Source of the DNA: Kribbella sp. VKM Ac-2569
GTDB lineage: Bacteria; Actinomycetota; Actinomycetes; Propionibacteriales; Kribbellaceae
DNA length: 64,000 bases
NCBI RefSeq assembly: GCF_004216905.1
Contig: NZ_SGXJ01000001.1
Location: 1,736,001 to 1,800,000 of the forward strand
Direction: 5' to 3'
Shown piece after piece: positions 26,714 through 35,205 of this stretch. The position numbers and the translations under genes were made by a program. Numbering within the stretch: position 1 is the stretch's first letter; each line of letters opens with the position of its first letter. The notes under the pieces were generated by a model, which was not told the DNA's origin, did no database searches, and was given only the letters and a program-made list of their open reading frames with translations.

Positions 26714-27594
26714 CAGAGACTCCTCAGCCGTGGGTCGTAGCGGTCGCGGAGGGCGTCGCCGAGTACGCCGAGCGAGATCACCAGGAACGCCAGCGCGATT
26801 CCTGGGATCGTCGAGATCCACCACGCGTCCGCGAGGTAGTTGCGTCCGTTCGCGATCGTCACACCCCAACTGGGCGTCGAAGCCGGCGTCCCGAGACCGA
26901 GGAAGCTGAGCGACGCCTCGGCCAGGATCACGTGACCGATCTCGACCGTCGCCACGACCAGCACCGGCGCGACACAGGCCGGCAGCACGCAGCGGGTGAT
27001 CAGCCGCCAGGTCCCGGCGCCCAGCGTCCGCGACGCGTCGACGAACTCCCGCCGCCGCGTCGCCAGCGCCTGCCCGCGAGCGACCCGGGCGAACGTCACC
27101 CAGTTCGCCACCGCGAGCACGATCACCACGTTCACCACCGACGGACCGAGCAGCGCCGCGATGAAGATCGCCAGCAGGATCGAGGGAAACGCCAGCTGGA
27201 TATCCGCGAGCCGCATCAGTACGCCGTCCAGCCAGCCGCCGAAGTACCCGGCGGCAAGGCCGATGGTCACGCCAATGGTCCCGGCCAGCACCAGCGTCGC
27301 CAGCCCGACCGCGATCGAGATCCTTGCCCCTTGCAACATCTGCGCGAAGAGGTCCTGCCCGACCTGGTCGGTGCCGAAGATCGCGAACGACCCGTCGGAC
27401 AGCCGGGTGAACGGCGGCTTCAGCCGGTCCGCGGTCCGGGTGTCGACCGGGTTGTACCGGAACAGCCACGGTCCGATCGCCGCGGCCACGACGTACACCG
27501 CGATCACCGCGAACCCGAACCGGATCCGGGCCGACCCCGCCCTGGTACGACGGCGCGCGGTCACCGGCGCCGCGACGGAAAGCTCGACAGTCAA
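26713..27594 (-). CDS. ABC transporter permease, DppC/OppC-like
   Basis: A 293-residue inner-membrane permease with six helices. The N-terminal OppC-type segment (about 1-75) includes FGTDQVGQDLFAQMLQGARIS. The EAA-type loop is ARVARGQALATRRREFVDASRTLGAGTWRLITRCVLP, and it ends in FLVISLGVLGDALRDRYDPRLRSL, as is usual. It follows the DppB-like gene by two bases. Confidence 0.94.
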   Translation of the reverse strand: MTVELSVAAPVTARRRTRAGSARIRFGFAVIAVYVVAAAIGPWLFRYNPVDTRTADRLKPPFTRLSDGSFAIFGTDQVGQDLFAQMLQGARISIAVGLATLVLAGTIGVTIGLAAGYFGGWLDGVLMRLADIQLAFPSILLAIFIAALLGPSVVNVVIVLAVANWVTFARVARGQALATRRREFVDASRTLGAGTWRLITRCVLPACVAPVLVVATVEIGHVILAEASLSFLGLGTPASTPSWGVTIANGRNYLADAWWISTIPGIALAFLVISLGVLGDALRDRYDPRLRSL

Positions 27595-27596
27595 GG

Positions 27597-28523
27597 TCAG
27601 TCACCAGCCAGACGGACCCGTGGGTCCAAGAAGCCGTACAGGAGGTCGACGAGCAGATTGATCAGCACGAAGATCGTTGCCACCAGCAAGATCGAGGCCT
27701 GGACGACGCCGTAGTCGCGGCGCCCGATCGAGTCGATCAGCAACCGTCCGACCCCCGGCCAGGCGAACACCGTCTCGACGATCACCGTGCCGCCGAGCAA
27801 CGCGCCGAACTGCAGGCCGACGACAGTCACGATCGGGATCAGCGCGTTCCGCATCGCGTGGACGAGGACGACGATCCCCTCGCCGAGCCCCTTCGCCCGC
27901 GCGGTGTGCACGTAGCCCTCATGTACGACCTCGAGCAGTCCGCTGCGCGTCAGCCGCACCAGGATCGCCAGGAACGGCAACGCCAGCGTGATCGTCGGCA
28001 GCACCAGATGCGCCCACGACCCCGAGCCGGCACTGGGCAGCACCTTCAGCCCGCGCGCGAACACCAGGATCAGCACGATCCCCAGCCAGAACGACGGCGT
28101 CGACTGGCCCATCAGCGAGAACACCGAGATCGCCCGGTCCACCCAGCTGTGCGCTCGCAACGCCGCGATCACGCCGAGCGGCAGACCGATCAACAACGAC
28201 AGCAGCAACGCGGTCGTCGCGAGCTGGATGGTGGCCGGAACCCTTTGCAGCACAAGGCTCATCGAGTCCGCGTTCAGCCGGAAGGACTCGCCGAAGTCCA
28301 GGTGCACGACGTTCGCCAGGTACGTCGCGTACTGCTGGATCAGGGACTGGTCGAGCCCGAGTTGCGCCCGCAACGCGGCCACCTGTGCCTGGTCCGCATC
28401 GGGCCCGAGCATGATGTACGCCGGGTCGCCGGGTACGAGCCGCAGTACGACGAAGATGATCGTGACCGCGCCCCACAGCACGAAGAGCGAGAAGAACAAC
28501 CGCCGGACGACGTACGCCCCCAT
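27597..28523 (-). CDS. ABC transporter permease, DppB/OppB-like
   Basis: A 308-residue permease with six helices. It opens with YVVRRLFFSLFVLWGAVTIIFVVLRLVPGDPA. The EAA loop is EVVHEGYVHTARAKGLGEGIVVLVHAMRNALIPIVTVVGLQFG, and the end FINLLVDLLYGFLDPRVRL is standard. ATG 28523 shares one base with the IclR stop, tying the regulator and the transporter into one transcript. Confidence 0.95.
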   Translation of the reverse strand: MGAYVVRRLFFSLFVLWGAVTIIFVVLRLVPGDPAYIMLGPDADQAQVAALRAQLGLDQSLIQQYATYLANVVHLDFGESFRLNADSMSLVLQRVPATIQLATTALLLSLLIGLPLGVIAALRAHSWVDRAISVFSLMGQSTPSFWLGIVLILVFARGLKVLPSAGSGSWAHLVLPTITLALPFLAILVRLTRSGLLEVVHEGYVHTARAKGLGEGIVVLVHAMRNALIPIVTVVGLQFGALLGGTVIVETVFAWPGVGRLLIDSIGRRDYGVVQASILLVATIFVLINLLVDLLYGFLDPRVRLAGD

Positions 28524-29182
28524 CAGACGCCGCTCCGCAGTACGGAGACCACGCGCCGGACCTCGTCGACCGACCCCGGCTGGATCAGCTCCGCACCGAG
28601 CGCACCTGCGCAGGTACCGTCACTCGCCCGCACCGGCACGGCGACCATCCGCGGCAACGACGCGACCGGCCGCGCGTTGTGCGCGAACCCGGACATCCGG
28701 ATGCGCTGCAGCGTATCGAGGAGATCGGGTGTGCCGGTCACTTCGCCGGTTGGAAGGGCGGACAGGTACGCACGACCGAGCGCGCTCTGGCGCAACGAGA
28801 CTGCATGACCTGGTTGCACCGACGAACCACCCGCTACGGCCGCGACTTGCAGGACGGTTCCGGTCGTCTTGGGCAGCGGTTTCGCGAGGACGACCAGACG
28901 GCCGAGGCGGTCGCCGAGGACGGTCAGCGTGTGCTCGGGACCGGCGCGGCGTTGCGTCGTACGGCGAAGTGTCGTTGGGCGAAGGGCCGCCAGACCGTCC
29001 TGAGCCGTGTAGCGGTGGTCGTCGACGCGGGCGGCCAGGCCGTGGGCGCAGAACGTGGCGAGAATGCGGTGCACGGTGCTCTTGTGCAGGCCGACGGTGA
29101 CGGCCAACTCGGTCACGCCGTACGCGCGGTCCTCATGGTTGAGCTCGGCCAGGACGGTGAGGGCACGGCTCAGCGACTGCAT
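28523..29182 (-). CDS. IclR family regulator heading the dpp-like operon
   Basis: A 219-residue regulator. The winged helix (about 3-55) reads LSRALTVLAELNHEDRAYGVTELAVTVGLHKSTVHRILATF. The effector domain is shortened (about 75-215), with VSLRQSALGRAYLSALP and a closing GALGAELIQPGSVDEVRRVV. ATG 29182 has GGGAGG six bases upstream; an in-frame start at 29197 has none. It heads the operon it probably regulates. LacI-type palindromes 33 bases upstream suggest dual control. Confidence 0.88.
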   Translation of the reverse strand: MQSLSRALTVLAELNHEDRAYGVTELAVTVGLHKSTVHRILATFCAHGLAARVDDHRYTAQDGLAALRPTTLRRTTQRRAGPEHTLTVLGDRLGRLVVLAKPLPKTTGTVLQVAAVAGGSSVQPGHAVSLRQSALGRAYLSALPTGEVTGTPDLLDTLQRIRMSGFAHNARPVASLPRMVAVPVRASDGTCAGALGAELIQPGSVDEVRRVVSVLRSGV

Positions 29183-29214
29183 GGTGCCTCCCAGCAAAAG
29201 ATGGACGCCGCCGT

Positions 29215-29237
29215 GAACGTTAACGGTAGCGTTAATG
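29215..29237. promoter_or_regulatory. LacI-type operator cluster upstream of IclR
   Basis: AACGTTAACG (29216-29225) is followed by GCGTTAATGC (29230-29239). Both resemble the perfect palindrome at 29316-29327. The pair lies 33-55 bases before the IclR start on the minus strand, where a LacI repressor could block the importer operon. Confidence 0.5.
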
Positions 29238-29315
29238 CACCGTAGAAGTGTGTGATTTACGTGTCAATAGACCACCGTTGCCGTGGGTGAAACGGCCTGT
29301 TGACGGCAATTTCCC

Positions 29316-29327
29316 GTTAACGTTAAC
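29316..29327. promoter_or_regulatory. Perfect LacI-type palindrome GTTAACGTTAAC
   Basis: A 12-bp perfect palindrome with central CG ends nine bases before the GTG start of the gene at 29336. It is AT-rich against a very GC-rich background. The third gene of the plus-strand operon encodes a LacI repressor, so autoregulation is the simplest reading. Confidence 0.65.
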
Positions 29328-29335
29328 TTCACTGG

Positions 29336-30283
29336 GTGACGACGACATCCGATCTACGCACCGCGTTACTGTCCGCCGATCCCCGGCTGTCCAAGTTCTC
29401 GCCGTTGCCGCGCATCCTGGCCTTCGACGAGTTCGACCGTGGGACGCACGGCTGGACCGAGCTGCTCGGCAACTACAACGGCCGCGGCGACCTCAGCACG
29501 GTCGACGACCACATGCGCGACTTCCGGCCGCCGCAACTGTCGGCCTGCAACTTCTTCGACATCGGTACGCACGGAGCACTCAGCGGCACGTACGCGCTCA
29601 AGCTCGCGACCCGCCCGCACAAGGGCCACACCGCGGTCGCGATCCGCCGGCTCACGATGAGCGGCCGCGGCCTCGTCCAGCTCGAGACGTACTTCGCCTT
29701 CAAGTCGGAAGCGACCCTCGGCGGAGGTGCCGAGCTGGACAACTTCGGCGACGTCCAGTGGGACGGCAACACGCACCCGTCCGAGGCGCAGTTCGGCGCG
29801 TTCACGGTTGCCACCGATCTGTGCGGTGACGGCGGGCTGCGCTACCACACGGTCGCGCGCTACCAGAACACCGATCTCGACAACCACTTCACCCGGCGGT
29901 GGATGGCGCCGACCGTCCCCGAGCCGACGCCGCGCGAACACTTCGAGGGCAAGGTGAAGCTGGAGTACGCCGCCGACTTCACTGCGCCGAACCCGGAGGA
30001 CTGGCAGGCGTTCGGCGAGCCGCAGGAGCTCTGCTACAACGAGGTCCCGACCAAGGTGAACTGGCACTACCTGCGCTGGCTGATCGACACCGACAAGCGG
30101 CGCAACGTCGAGCTGCAGGTCAACGACCGGGTGATGGACATGCGCGACGTACCGGTTCCGCCGTACGAGGAACGCTACGAGACGCTGGAGAACCTGCTGA
30201 ACTTCTACTTCTCGGTCCGCACCCACAGCTCGGTTCGCAACTTTCTCTTCCTCGACTCCGTCCTCATCTCGGTTGATTGGTAG
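29336..30283 (+). CDS. Uncharacterised 315-aa protein, possible beta-sandwich (DUF6772-like)
   Basis: I do not recognise a function. From memory it resembles a family labelled DUF6772, not checked here. The region ILAFDEFDRGTHGWTELLGNYNG followed by GTYALKLATRPHKGHTAVAIRRLT looks like the opening strands of a concanavalin-type beta-sandwich; LVQLETYFAFKSEA and RNVELQVNDRVMDM continue that pattern. There is no signal peptide or membrane helix. GTG 29336 has no ribosome site and follows the operator by nine bases, so it may be read from a leaderless or very short mRNA. It is first in an operon with a small unknown gene and LacI. Confidence 0.75.
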   Translation: MTTTSDLRTALLSADPRLSKFSPLPRILAFDEFDRGTHGWTELLGNYNGRGDLSTVDDHMRDFRPPQLSACNFFDIGTHGALSGTYALKLATRPHKGHTAVAIRRLTMSGRGLVQLETYFAFKSEATLGGGAELDNFGDVQWDGNTHPSEAQFGAFTVATDLCGDGGLRYHTVARYQNTDLDNHFTRRWMAPTVPEPTPREHFEGKVKLEYAADFTAPNPEDWQAFGEPQELCYNEVPTKVNWHYLRWLIDTDKRRNVELQVNDRVMDMRDVPVPPYEERYETLENLLNFYFSVRTHSSVRNFLFLDSVLISVDW

Positions 30284-30287
30284 GCCC

Positions 30288-30605
30288 ATGCGACAGTCCA
30301 TGACGGCGGTGCTGGAACGCGACACTACGTTCGACACCCGCTTCGCGACCGAGCCCTACGAGGTCGCCTGGGCCGGTGAGGCGCGCTGGTTCGTGCAGCA
30401 CGTCGGCGGCGACGGTACGGCGACGTACGTCACCCAGGTCTCCCCCGACGGCATCACCTGGTGCGACCTCGACGACGTCGAGCACATCGTCGAACCTGGC
30501 AAGCTGGTGAGCTGGCCGGCCGCGGGGTTCGGCCACTGGCTGCGGTTGCGAGCTAAGGTCGAGGGCTCGGTCCAGGTACGCATCCACCTGGCCGTGAAGG
30601 CTTAG
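30288..30605 (+). CDS. Hypothetical 105-aa protein in LacI operon
   Basis: There is no family I recognise. The product is strand-rich and aromatic (EVAWAGEARWFVQHVGGDG, YVTQVSPDGITWCDLDDVE, GFGHWLRLRAKVEGSVQVR), like a single small beta-domain that could bind a carbohydrate. There is no signal peptide. The start may be ATG 30288 or ATG 30300. It begins four bases after the stop of the preceding gene and ends 18 bases before LacI, so the three are co-transcribed; the pairing suggests it works with the 315-residue protein. Confidence 0.65.
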   Translation: MRQSMTAVLERDTTFDTRFATEPYEVAWAGEARWFVQHVGGDGTATYVTQVSPDGITWCDLDDVEHIVEPGKLVSWPAAGFGHWLRLRAKVEGSVQVRIHLAVKA

Positions 30606-30623
30606 CCTCGAGGGGGAGGTCGT

Positions 30624-31679
30624 ATGACGGAGGCCCAGGGCCCACGACCGCGGCCGACGTTGCGGGACATCGCGACCGCGCTCGGCCTGTCGGTGAACAC
30701 CGTGTCGCGCGCGCTCGGCGACAAGGACAGCGTCAGCGCGAGCACGCGGGCCGCCGTCCAGGCCGAGGCCGCGCGGATCGGGTACGTCCCGAACACGCTC
30801 GCGCGGTCGCTGGTGCTCGGCTCCGCGATGACACTGGGCCTCGTCATCACCAACCCCTCGAACCCGTTCTACGCGCAGCTGATCAGCAGCATCGAGCTCC
30901 GGGTCCGCGCTCAGGGGTACTCGTTGCTGCTGCTCGTCACCGACGAGAGCGTGGAGAACGAGCAGCGCGCCACCGAGGCGTTGCTGCGCTCCGCGGTCGA
31001 CGGCGCTGTGGTCGTACCGGTGCAAGCCGAGTGGGACCATTGGCGCCGTGTCCGGGACAGCGGGATCCCGCTGGTGTTCGTCAACCGTGACGTGCCCGAG
31101 CTCGACTGCGACATGGTCGGGGTCGACTACGAACGCGGGTCGTACGAGGCCACCAGCCACCTGATCGCGGGAGGTGCGCGCCGGCTGCTCCTGCTGGAAG
31201 AAGACCTGCCGATCACCACCACGGCGGACCGGATCGCCGGATTCCGCCGGGCGATGGCCGACGGCGGGCTCGACGTCTCTGACGACCTGATCCGCACGGT
31301 CCCGACGCGACGGTACGACTCGTTGGCGCTGCCCTGGCAGCCGGAGGAGGCGTACCGCTTCGCGCAGACGCTGGCCCTGCCGGACGCGATCGTCACCGGC
31401 AACGACTACTTCGCGCTCGGCCTGCTCCGGATCCTCGCCGAACGCGGTCTCCAGGTCCCGCGCGACCTGGCGATCACCGGGTACGGCGACCACCCCTACG
31501 CGGCGTACCTGCAGACGCCCCTCACCAGTGTCCGGCTGCCGGCCGCCGAGGTCGGTACGACGGCAGTTGACATGCTCCTGCAACGACTCAAGCGGGACGC
31601 GAGCGAGCGGCCCCGCAAGACGCTGATCCGTCCCGAACTCGTGGTTCGCGCGTCTACTCGGAGTCCAGCCAGGCTCTGA
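30624..31679 (+). CDS. LacI family transcriptional regulator
   Basis: A 351-residue repressor. The helix-turn-helix and hinge (about 10-65; TLRDIATALGLSVNTVSRALGDKDSVS) precede the sugar-sensing domain (about 68-340; LVITNPSNPFYAQLISSIELR, GAVVVPVQAEWDHWRRVRDSGIPLVFVNRD, AITGYGDHPYAAYLQTPLTSVRLP). AGGGGGAGG precedes ATG 30624. It is third in the operon starting at 29336. The GTTAACGTTAAC palindromes in the shared promoter are the probable sites. Its 3' end overlaps the convergent CoA-transferase gene by 26 bases. Confidence 0.93.
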   Translation: MTEAQGPRPRPTLRDIATALGLSVNTVSRALGDKDSVSASTRAAVQAEAARIGYVPNTLARSLVLGSAMTLGLVITNPSNPFYAQLISSIELRVRAQGYSLLLLVTDESVENEQRATEALLRSAVDGAVVVPVQAEWDHWRRVRDSGIPLVFVNRDVPELDCDMVGVDYERGSYEATSHLIAGGARRLLLLEEDLPITTTADRIAGFRRAMADGGLDVSDDLIRTVPTRRYDSLALPWQPEEAYRFAQTLALPDAIVTGNDYFALGLLRILAERGLQVPRDLAITGYGDHPYAAYLQTPLTSVRLPAAEVGTTAVDMLLQRLKRDASERPRKTLIRPELVVRASTRSPARL

Positions 31680-32802
31680 CCGACTCGTCGTGCTCGCCGA
31701 GCCGCGGCGGCGGGAGATTGGTCTCGCGCGCACCGGCGTACTGGTTGTCGTCGAACCGCAACGGCGGGCCGGGGAGCTGGATGGTGCCGAGGGTCGGGTG
31801 CTCGACGTCGATCAGCAGGCCTTGGGATCGGGTCTGCTCCCAGTCGTACACCTGCTGGAAGTCACGGACCTTGCCCGCCGGAATCCCCTTGTCCGCAAGG
31901 CGTTGCAGCCACACGTCGGCCTGATCGGTGGCGAACGCGCCCTCGATCGCCGCCGTCAGTTCGTCGCGGTGTGCGACCCGCTGGGAATTCGTGGCGAAGC
32001 GCTCGTCGGCCGGGTCGAGTCCCACGATCGGCGCGAACAACCGCCAGAGGCCTTCGCTGCCGATCGCGACCTGCACGATGTCGTCCTGGGTGCGATAGAG
32101 CCCGTACGGCGCGATCTGCGCGTGATGGTTGCCGACACGTTCGGGGAGCTCGTGCGCGACCGTCCACTTCGTGCCGTGGAACGCGTGCACGCCGACGACC
32201 GAGGCGAGCAGGCTGGTCCGGACGACCCGGCCCTTGCCGGTGATCGATCGCTCGTGGAGCGCGGCGAGGGCGCCGTACGCGCCGTACATGCCGGCAAGCA
32301 GGTCCGCGATCGGGGCGCCGACCTTCGTCGGCTCGCTCTCGCCGGTGATGCTCATCAGGCCGCCCTCGCCCTGCGCGATCTGGTCGTACCCGGCGCGGCC
32401 GCCCTCGGGGCCGTCGTGCCCGAAACCGGTGATCGACAGGATCACCAGGCCGGGGTTGAGTTCGTGCAGGCGGTCAACCGGGAACCCGAGCCGGTCCAGC
32501 ACACCCGGCCGGAAGTTCTCGATCAGTACGTCGGCCTTCCGGACCAGCTTGGTCAGGAACTCCTTGCCCTCGTCCGACTTCAGGTCGGCGGTCACCGACT
32601 CCTTGTTGCGGTTCGCCGAGAGGTAGTACGTCGACTCGCCGTCCACGAACGGCGGGCCCCAGCCGCGGCTGTCGTCGCCGCCGTGCGGCGTCTCGACCTT
32701 GATCACCCGCGCCCCGAGATCGCCCAGCATCATCGCCGCATGCGGCCCGGCCAGCGCGCGGGTCAGATCCACGACCACGACATCGGAGAGAAGGTTCTGC
32801 AC
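31654..32802 (-). CDS. CaiB/BaiF family CoA-transferase (class III)
   Basis: A 382-residue enzyme that moves CoA between carboxylic acids. It begins with LLSDVVVVDLTRALAGPHAAMMLGDLGARVIKVETPHGGDDSRGWGPP. The catalytic Asp is expected in GYDQIAQGEGGLMSITGE, and the C-terminal part has ADVWLQRLADKGIPAGKVRDFQQV and PTLGTIQLPGPPLRFDD. GTG 32802 is the likely start, though no strong ribosome site is seen. It is isolated: LacI is convergent and the TetR gene lies upstream on the same strand, 47 bases away. The substrate acid is unknown. Confidence 0.93.
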   Translation of the reverse strand: MQNLLSDVVVVDLTRALAGPHAAMMLGDLGARVIKVETPHGGDDSRGWGPPFVDGESTYYLSANRNKESVTADLKSDEGKEFLTKLVRKADVLIENFRPGVLDRLGFPVDRLHELNPGLVILSITGFGHDGPEGGRAGYDQIAQGEGGLMSITGESEPTKVGAPIADLLAGMYGAYGALAALHERSITGKGRVVRTSLLASVVGVHAFHGTKWTVAHELPERVGNHHAQIAPYGLYRTQDDIVQVAIGSEGLWRLFAPIVGLDPADERFATNSQRVAHRDELTAAIEGAFATDQADVWLQRLADKGIPAGKVRDFQQVYDWEQTRSQGLLIDVEHPTLGTIQLPGPPLRFDDNQYAGARETNLPPPRLGEHDESVRAWLDSE

Positions 32803-32849
32803 GAGGTCGAGCGTAGGCGAGATCCCGCACGGCGACCGTGACGCTGTTC

Positions 32850-33449
32850 TCACCTGTGCGGCTCGACAACGCTGCGTACGGCGGCCAGCAGAGCCGCTCG
32901 ATGTTCGCTCAGGCGTTGGCTGGACGAGGCTTCGTCCTCGACCGCGGCACGCAGCCCCGGCGGCGCACTCAACCAGCTCTCGGTCATCCGCAGCACGATC
33001 GCGAACAGGTCCGGGGCAGGGATGTCGGCGCGCAGCCTGCCGTCCCGCTGCGCCGCGGCGACCACGTCGAGACGTTCGCGATAACTGGCCAGCTCCGCGT
33101 CGGTCGGTTCGACGCGTTCGAACGCGCGCCAAATGGCGATCCGCCTGGCTTCCGGATTGGCCAGCACGTAGTCGAACCGGCTCGCGGCGAACTGCGTGAG
33201 GTCGCCGTCCTCGAGCGGTACGGCCTTGACGACCGCCTGCGCCTGATCGTCCACGACCGCGTCGAACAGGGCGTCCTTGTCGCCGAAGTACACGTAGATC
33301 AGGCGCTTGTTGACACCCGCGCGGTCGGCGATCCGGTCGATCCGGGCACCCGCGAGCCCGTACTCCGCGAACTCCTCCGTCGCGGCGCGCAACAGCAACG
33401 CCTTGGTGGCCGCTGCATCGCGCGGGCGCCGGGTGCTGCGGTCGGACAT
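32850..33449 (-). CDS. TetR family transcriptional regulator
   Basis: A 199-residue regulator. The N-terminal TetR helix-turn-helix (about 12-58) reads ALLLRAATEEFAEYGLAGARIDRIADRAGVNKRLIYVYFGDKDALF. The C-terminal helical ligand domain (about 75-190) ends in RAALLAAVRSVV. ATG 33449 follows a GAGAGGGTGAG stretch. It is the last gene of an operon with a dehydrogenase and an SDR, which it probably controls through the inverted repeat at 35051-35108. Confidence 0.9.
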   Translation of the reverse strand: MSDRSTRRPRDAAATKALLLRAATEEFAEYGLAGARIDRIADRAGVNKRLIYVYFGDKDALFDAVVDDQAQAVVKAVPLEDGDLTQFAASRFDYVLANPEARRIAIWRAFERVEPTDAELASYRERLDVVAAAQRDGRLRADIPAPDLFAIVLRMTESWLSAPPGLRAAVEDEASSSQRLSEHRAALLAAVRSVVEPHR

Positions 33450-33471
33450 GTAGCTCACCCTCTCATCCAGG

Positions 33472-34311
33472 TCAGGCACCGACGACGGCGGTCAACTCGT
33501 CCAGCCGCCGGGCGCCGTCGATCGCGCGTTCGACGACGGTGTGCGCCTGGTTACCGAGGGCATCGACGGCACCGCTGAACAGCTGCATGTCAAGGAGTTC
33601 GAGCGGTTGCAGGTGGTGCACGTTCTCCGAGGTGATCGAGGGGCCGATGGCTTGCAGGGCGAAGCTGCTCGCCGATCCAGAGCGCAGTACGTCGAGCAGC
33701 GGCCGGACCGGCAACTCGAGGGACCGCGCCAGGTCGAGCACCTCGATGACGTTTTGGTGGTTCATCATCATCAGGGCGTTGTTGAACAGCTTGCCGTACT
33801 GCCCCGAGCCGGCCGGGCCGACGTGGATGACCTCCTTGGAGAAGGTCCGGAAGACCGGAGTCAAGCGCTCGACGACCTGCGTCCGGCCGCCGACGATCGT
33901 GGTGAGCTGCCGCGCCAAGGCGACGGCGCGGCCGCCGCTGACCGGGGCATCCAGCACGTCGACGCCGTACGGTTCGGCGAGCCGGACGAGCTCGCGCGCT
34001 GCTTGCGGCAGACCGGTGCCGTGATTGACCAGGACAGCGCCGCGACGCATGTTCTCCAGCAGGCGACCCTCGACCGCGACCTGGAGGTTGTCGGAGTCCT
34101 CGCGGAGGCACAGCCCGACGATGTCGCTGACCGCCGCCAGCTCGGAAACGCTCGAGTGGGTTGTGAAAGCGTGGCCCTCCAAAGCCATCAGCGACTCGGG
34201 GCGCCGCGCCCAGACGTGCAGCGGATAGCCGCCGTCGGCGATCGCCTGCGCGATCGGGGCGCCCTGGTCGCCGAAGCCGATGAAGCCGACCGTGGGCTTG
34301 TTGTCAGACAT
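33472..34311 (-). CDS. NAD(P)-dependent oxidoreductase, 3-hydroxyisobutyrate dehydrogenase-like
   Basis: A 279-residue beta-hydroxyacid dehydrogenase-type enzyme. The Rossmann motif is VGFIGFGDQGAPIAQAIADGGYPLHVWARRPE. LVNHGTGLPQAARELVRLAEPYGVDVLDAPVSGG covers the substrate site, and the catalytic Lys lies in GSGQYGKLFNNALMMMNHQNVIE. It sits 10 bases after an SDR gene and 22 bases before TetR. Two oxidoreductases under one TetR suggest modification of a xenobiotic or small hydroxyacid. Confidence 0.9.
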   Translation of the reverse strand: MSDNKPTVGFIGFGDQGAPIAQAIADGGYPLHVWARRPESLMALEGHAFTTHSSVSELAAVSDIVGLCLREDSDNLQVAVEGRLLENMRRGAVLVNHGTGLPQAARELVRLAEPYGVDVLDAPVSGGRAVALARQLTTIVGGRTQVVERLTPVFRTFSKEVIHVGPAGSGQYGKLFNNALMMMNHQNVIEVLDLARSLELPVRPLLDVLRSGSASSFALQAIGPSITSENVHHLQPLELLDMQLFSGAVDALGNQAHTVVERAIDGARRLDELTAVVGA

Positions 34312-34321
34312 TGCAGATCCC

Positions 34322-35029
34322 CTACCACGCCAGCTTGCCGGCGGCGTCGAATAACTCGCCGCTCGGTCCGTCCGGAGCGACCTGCGCCAGTCTGACGATG
34401 ACCTCGGCGCCTTGCTCGACGGTCTGAGTCCCGGCGTGGTGGTTCAGGTCGGTGGCAGTGAAGCCTGGGTCGGCGGCGTTGATCCGGACGCCTGGGAACG
34501 CCTTCGCGTACTGCACCGTGACCATGTTGACAGCGGCCTTCGAGGCCGGGTACTCGACACCCGGGTAGAAGTGCGACGGCGACTGCTGGTCCACGAGGTC
34601 GCGCACCAGGGAGAGGCCACTGCTGACGTTGACGACGACGGGAGCCGCGGAGCGCTGCAGCAGCGGCAGAAAGGCGTGCAGCGTCCGGACCTGACCGAAC
34701 ACGTTGGTCTCGAACACGCTGTGCATGCTGTCGGCTGTTACGTCGCCGACGGCGAGGAAACCGCCGTCGTCCGCGCGCGGCTCGATGCCGGCGTTGTTGA
34801 CCAGCACATCGAGACCTCCGTCGGCCTCGATGGACTTGGCCGCGGCCTCGACGGACGCGTCGTCGGTCACGTCGATCTGGACGAACCGGGCCCCGAGGGC
34901 TTCGGCGGCGGAGCGGCCGCGCTCGGCGTCGCGGGCGCCGACGTACACGGTGTGGCCGGCGGCGATCAACCGGCGGGCCGTCTCGAAGCCGATGCCCTTG
35001 TTCGCGCCGGTGATCAGGATGGTGGACAT
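34322..35029 (-). CDS. SDR family oxidoreductase
   Basis: A 235-residue short-chain dehydrogenase. TGANKGIG (residues 7-14) binds NAD(P), LVNNAGIEPR is near 82, the Ser lies in VVNVSSGLSL, and the Tyr-x3-Lys in VEYPASKAAVNMV. It belongs to the same subgroup as the SDR at 6095 (same opening motif and length class). First gene of an operon with the dehydrogenase and TetR; its promoter holds an AT-rich inverted repeat. Confidence 0.92.
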   Translation of the reverse strand: MSTILITGANKGIGFETARRLIAAGHTVYVGARDAERGRSAAEALGARFVQIDVTDDASVEAAAKSIEADGGLDVLVNNAGIEPRADDGGFLAVGDVTADSMHSVFETNVFGQVRTLHAFLPLLQRSAAPVVVNVSSGLSLVRDLVDQQSPSHFYPGVEYPASKAAVNMVTVQYAKAFPGVRINAADPGFTATDLNHHAGTQTVEQGAEVIVRLAQVAPDGPSGELFDAAGKLAW

Positions 35030-35050
35030 GATCTACTCCGTTCGATGAAG

Positions 35051-35108
35051 TAACTAACTGGATATATATAGCATGCCTGGCGAACGGAAGTAAGTCAACA
35101 GTTAGTTA
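35051..35108. promoter_or_regulatory. Inverted TAACTAACTG repeat upstream of SDR operon
   Basis: TAACTAACTG (35051-35060) is repeated in perfect inversion at 35099-35108, with an AT-rich TATATATA stretch between them. The pair covers the promoter region of the SDR operon and faces the CHRD gene on the plus strand. TAACTxACT-like sites are common TetR operators; the operon's own TetR is the candidate binder. Confidence 0.55.
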
Positions 35109-35205
35109 TATGTGCGAGCTGGCGCTGCTTGATCGAACCACTCACGGTTTCCGGACGTGTCCCGACCAGGGGGACGACCGAGCACCCCATGGACCAGGAG
35201 GAATC

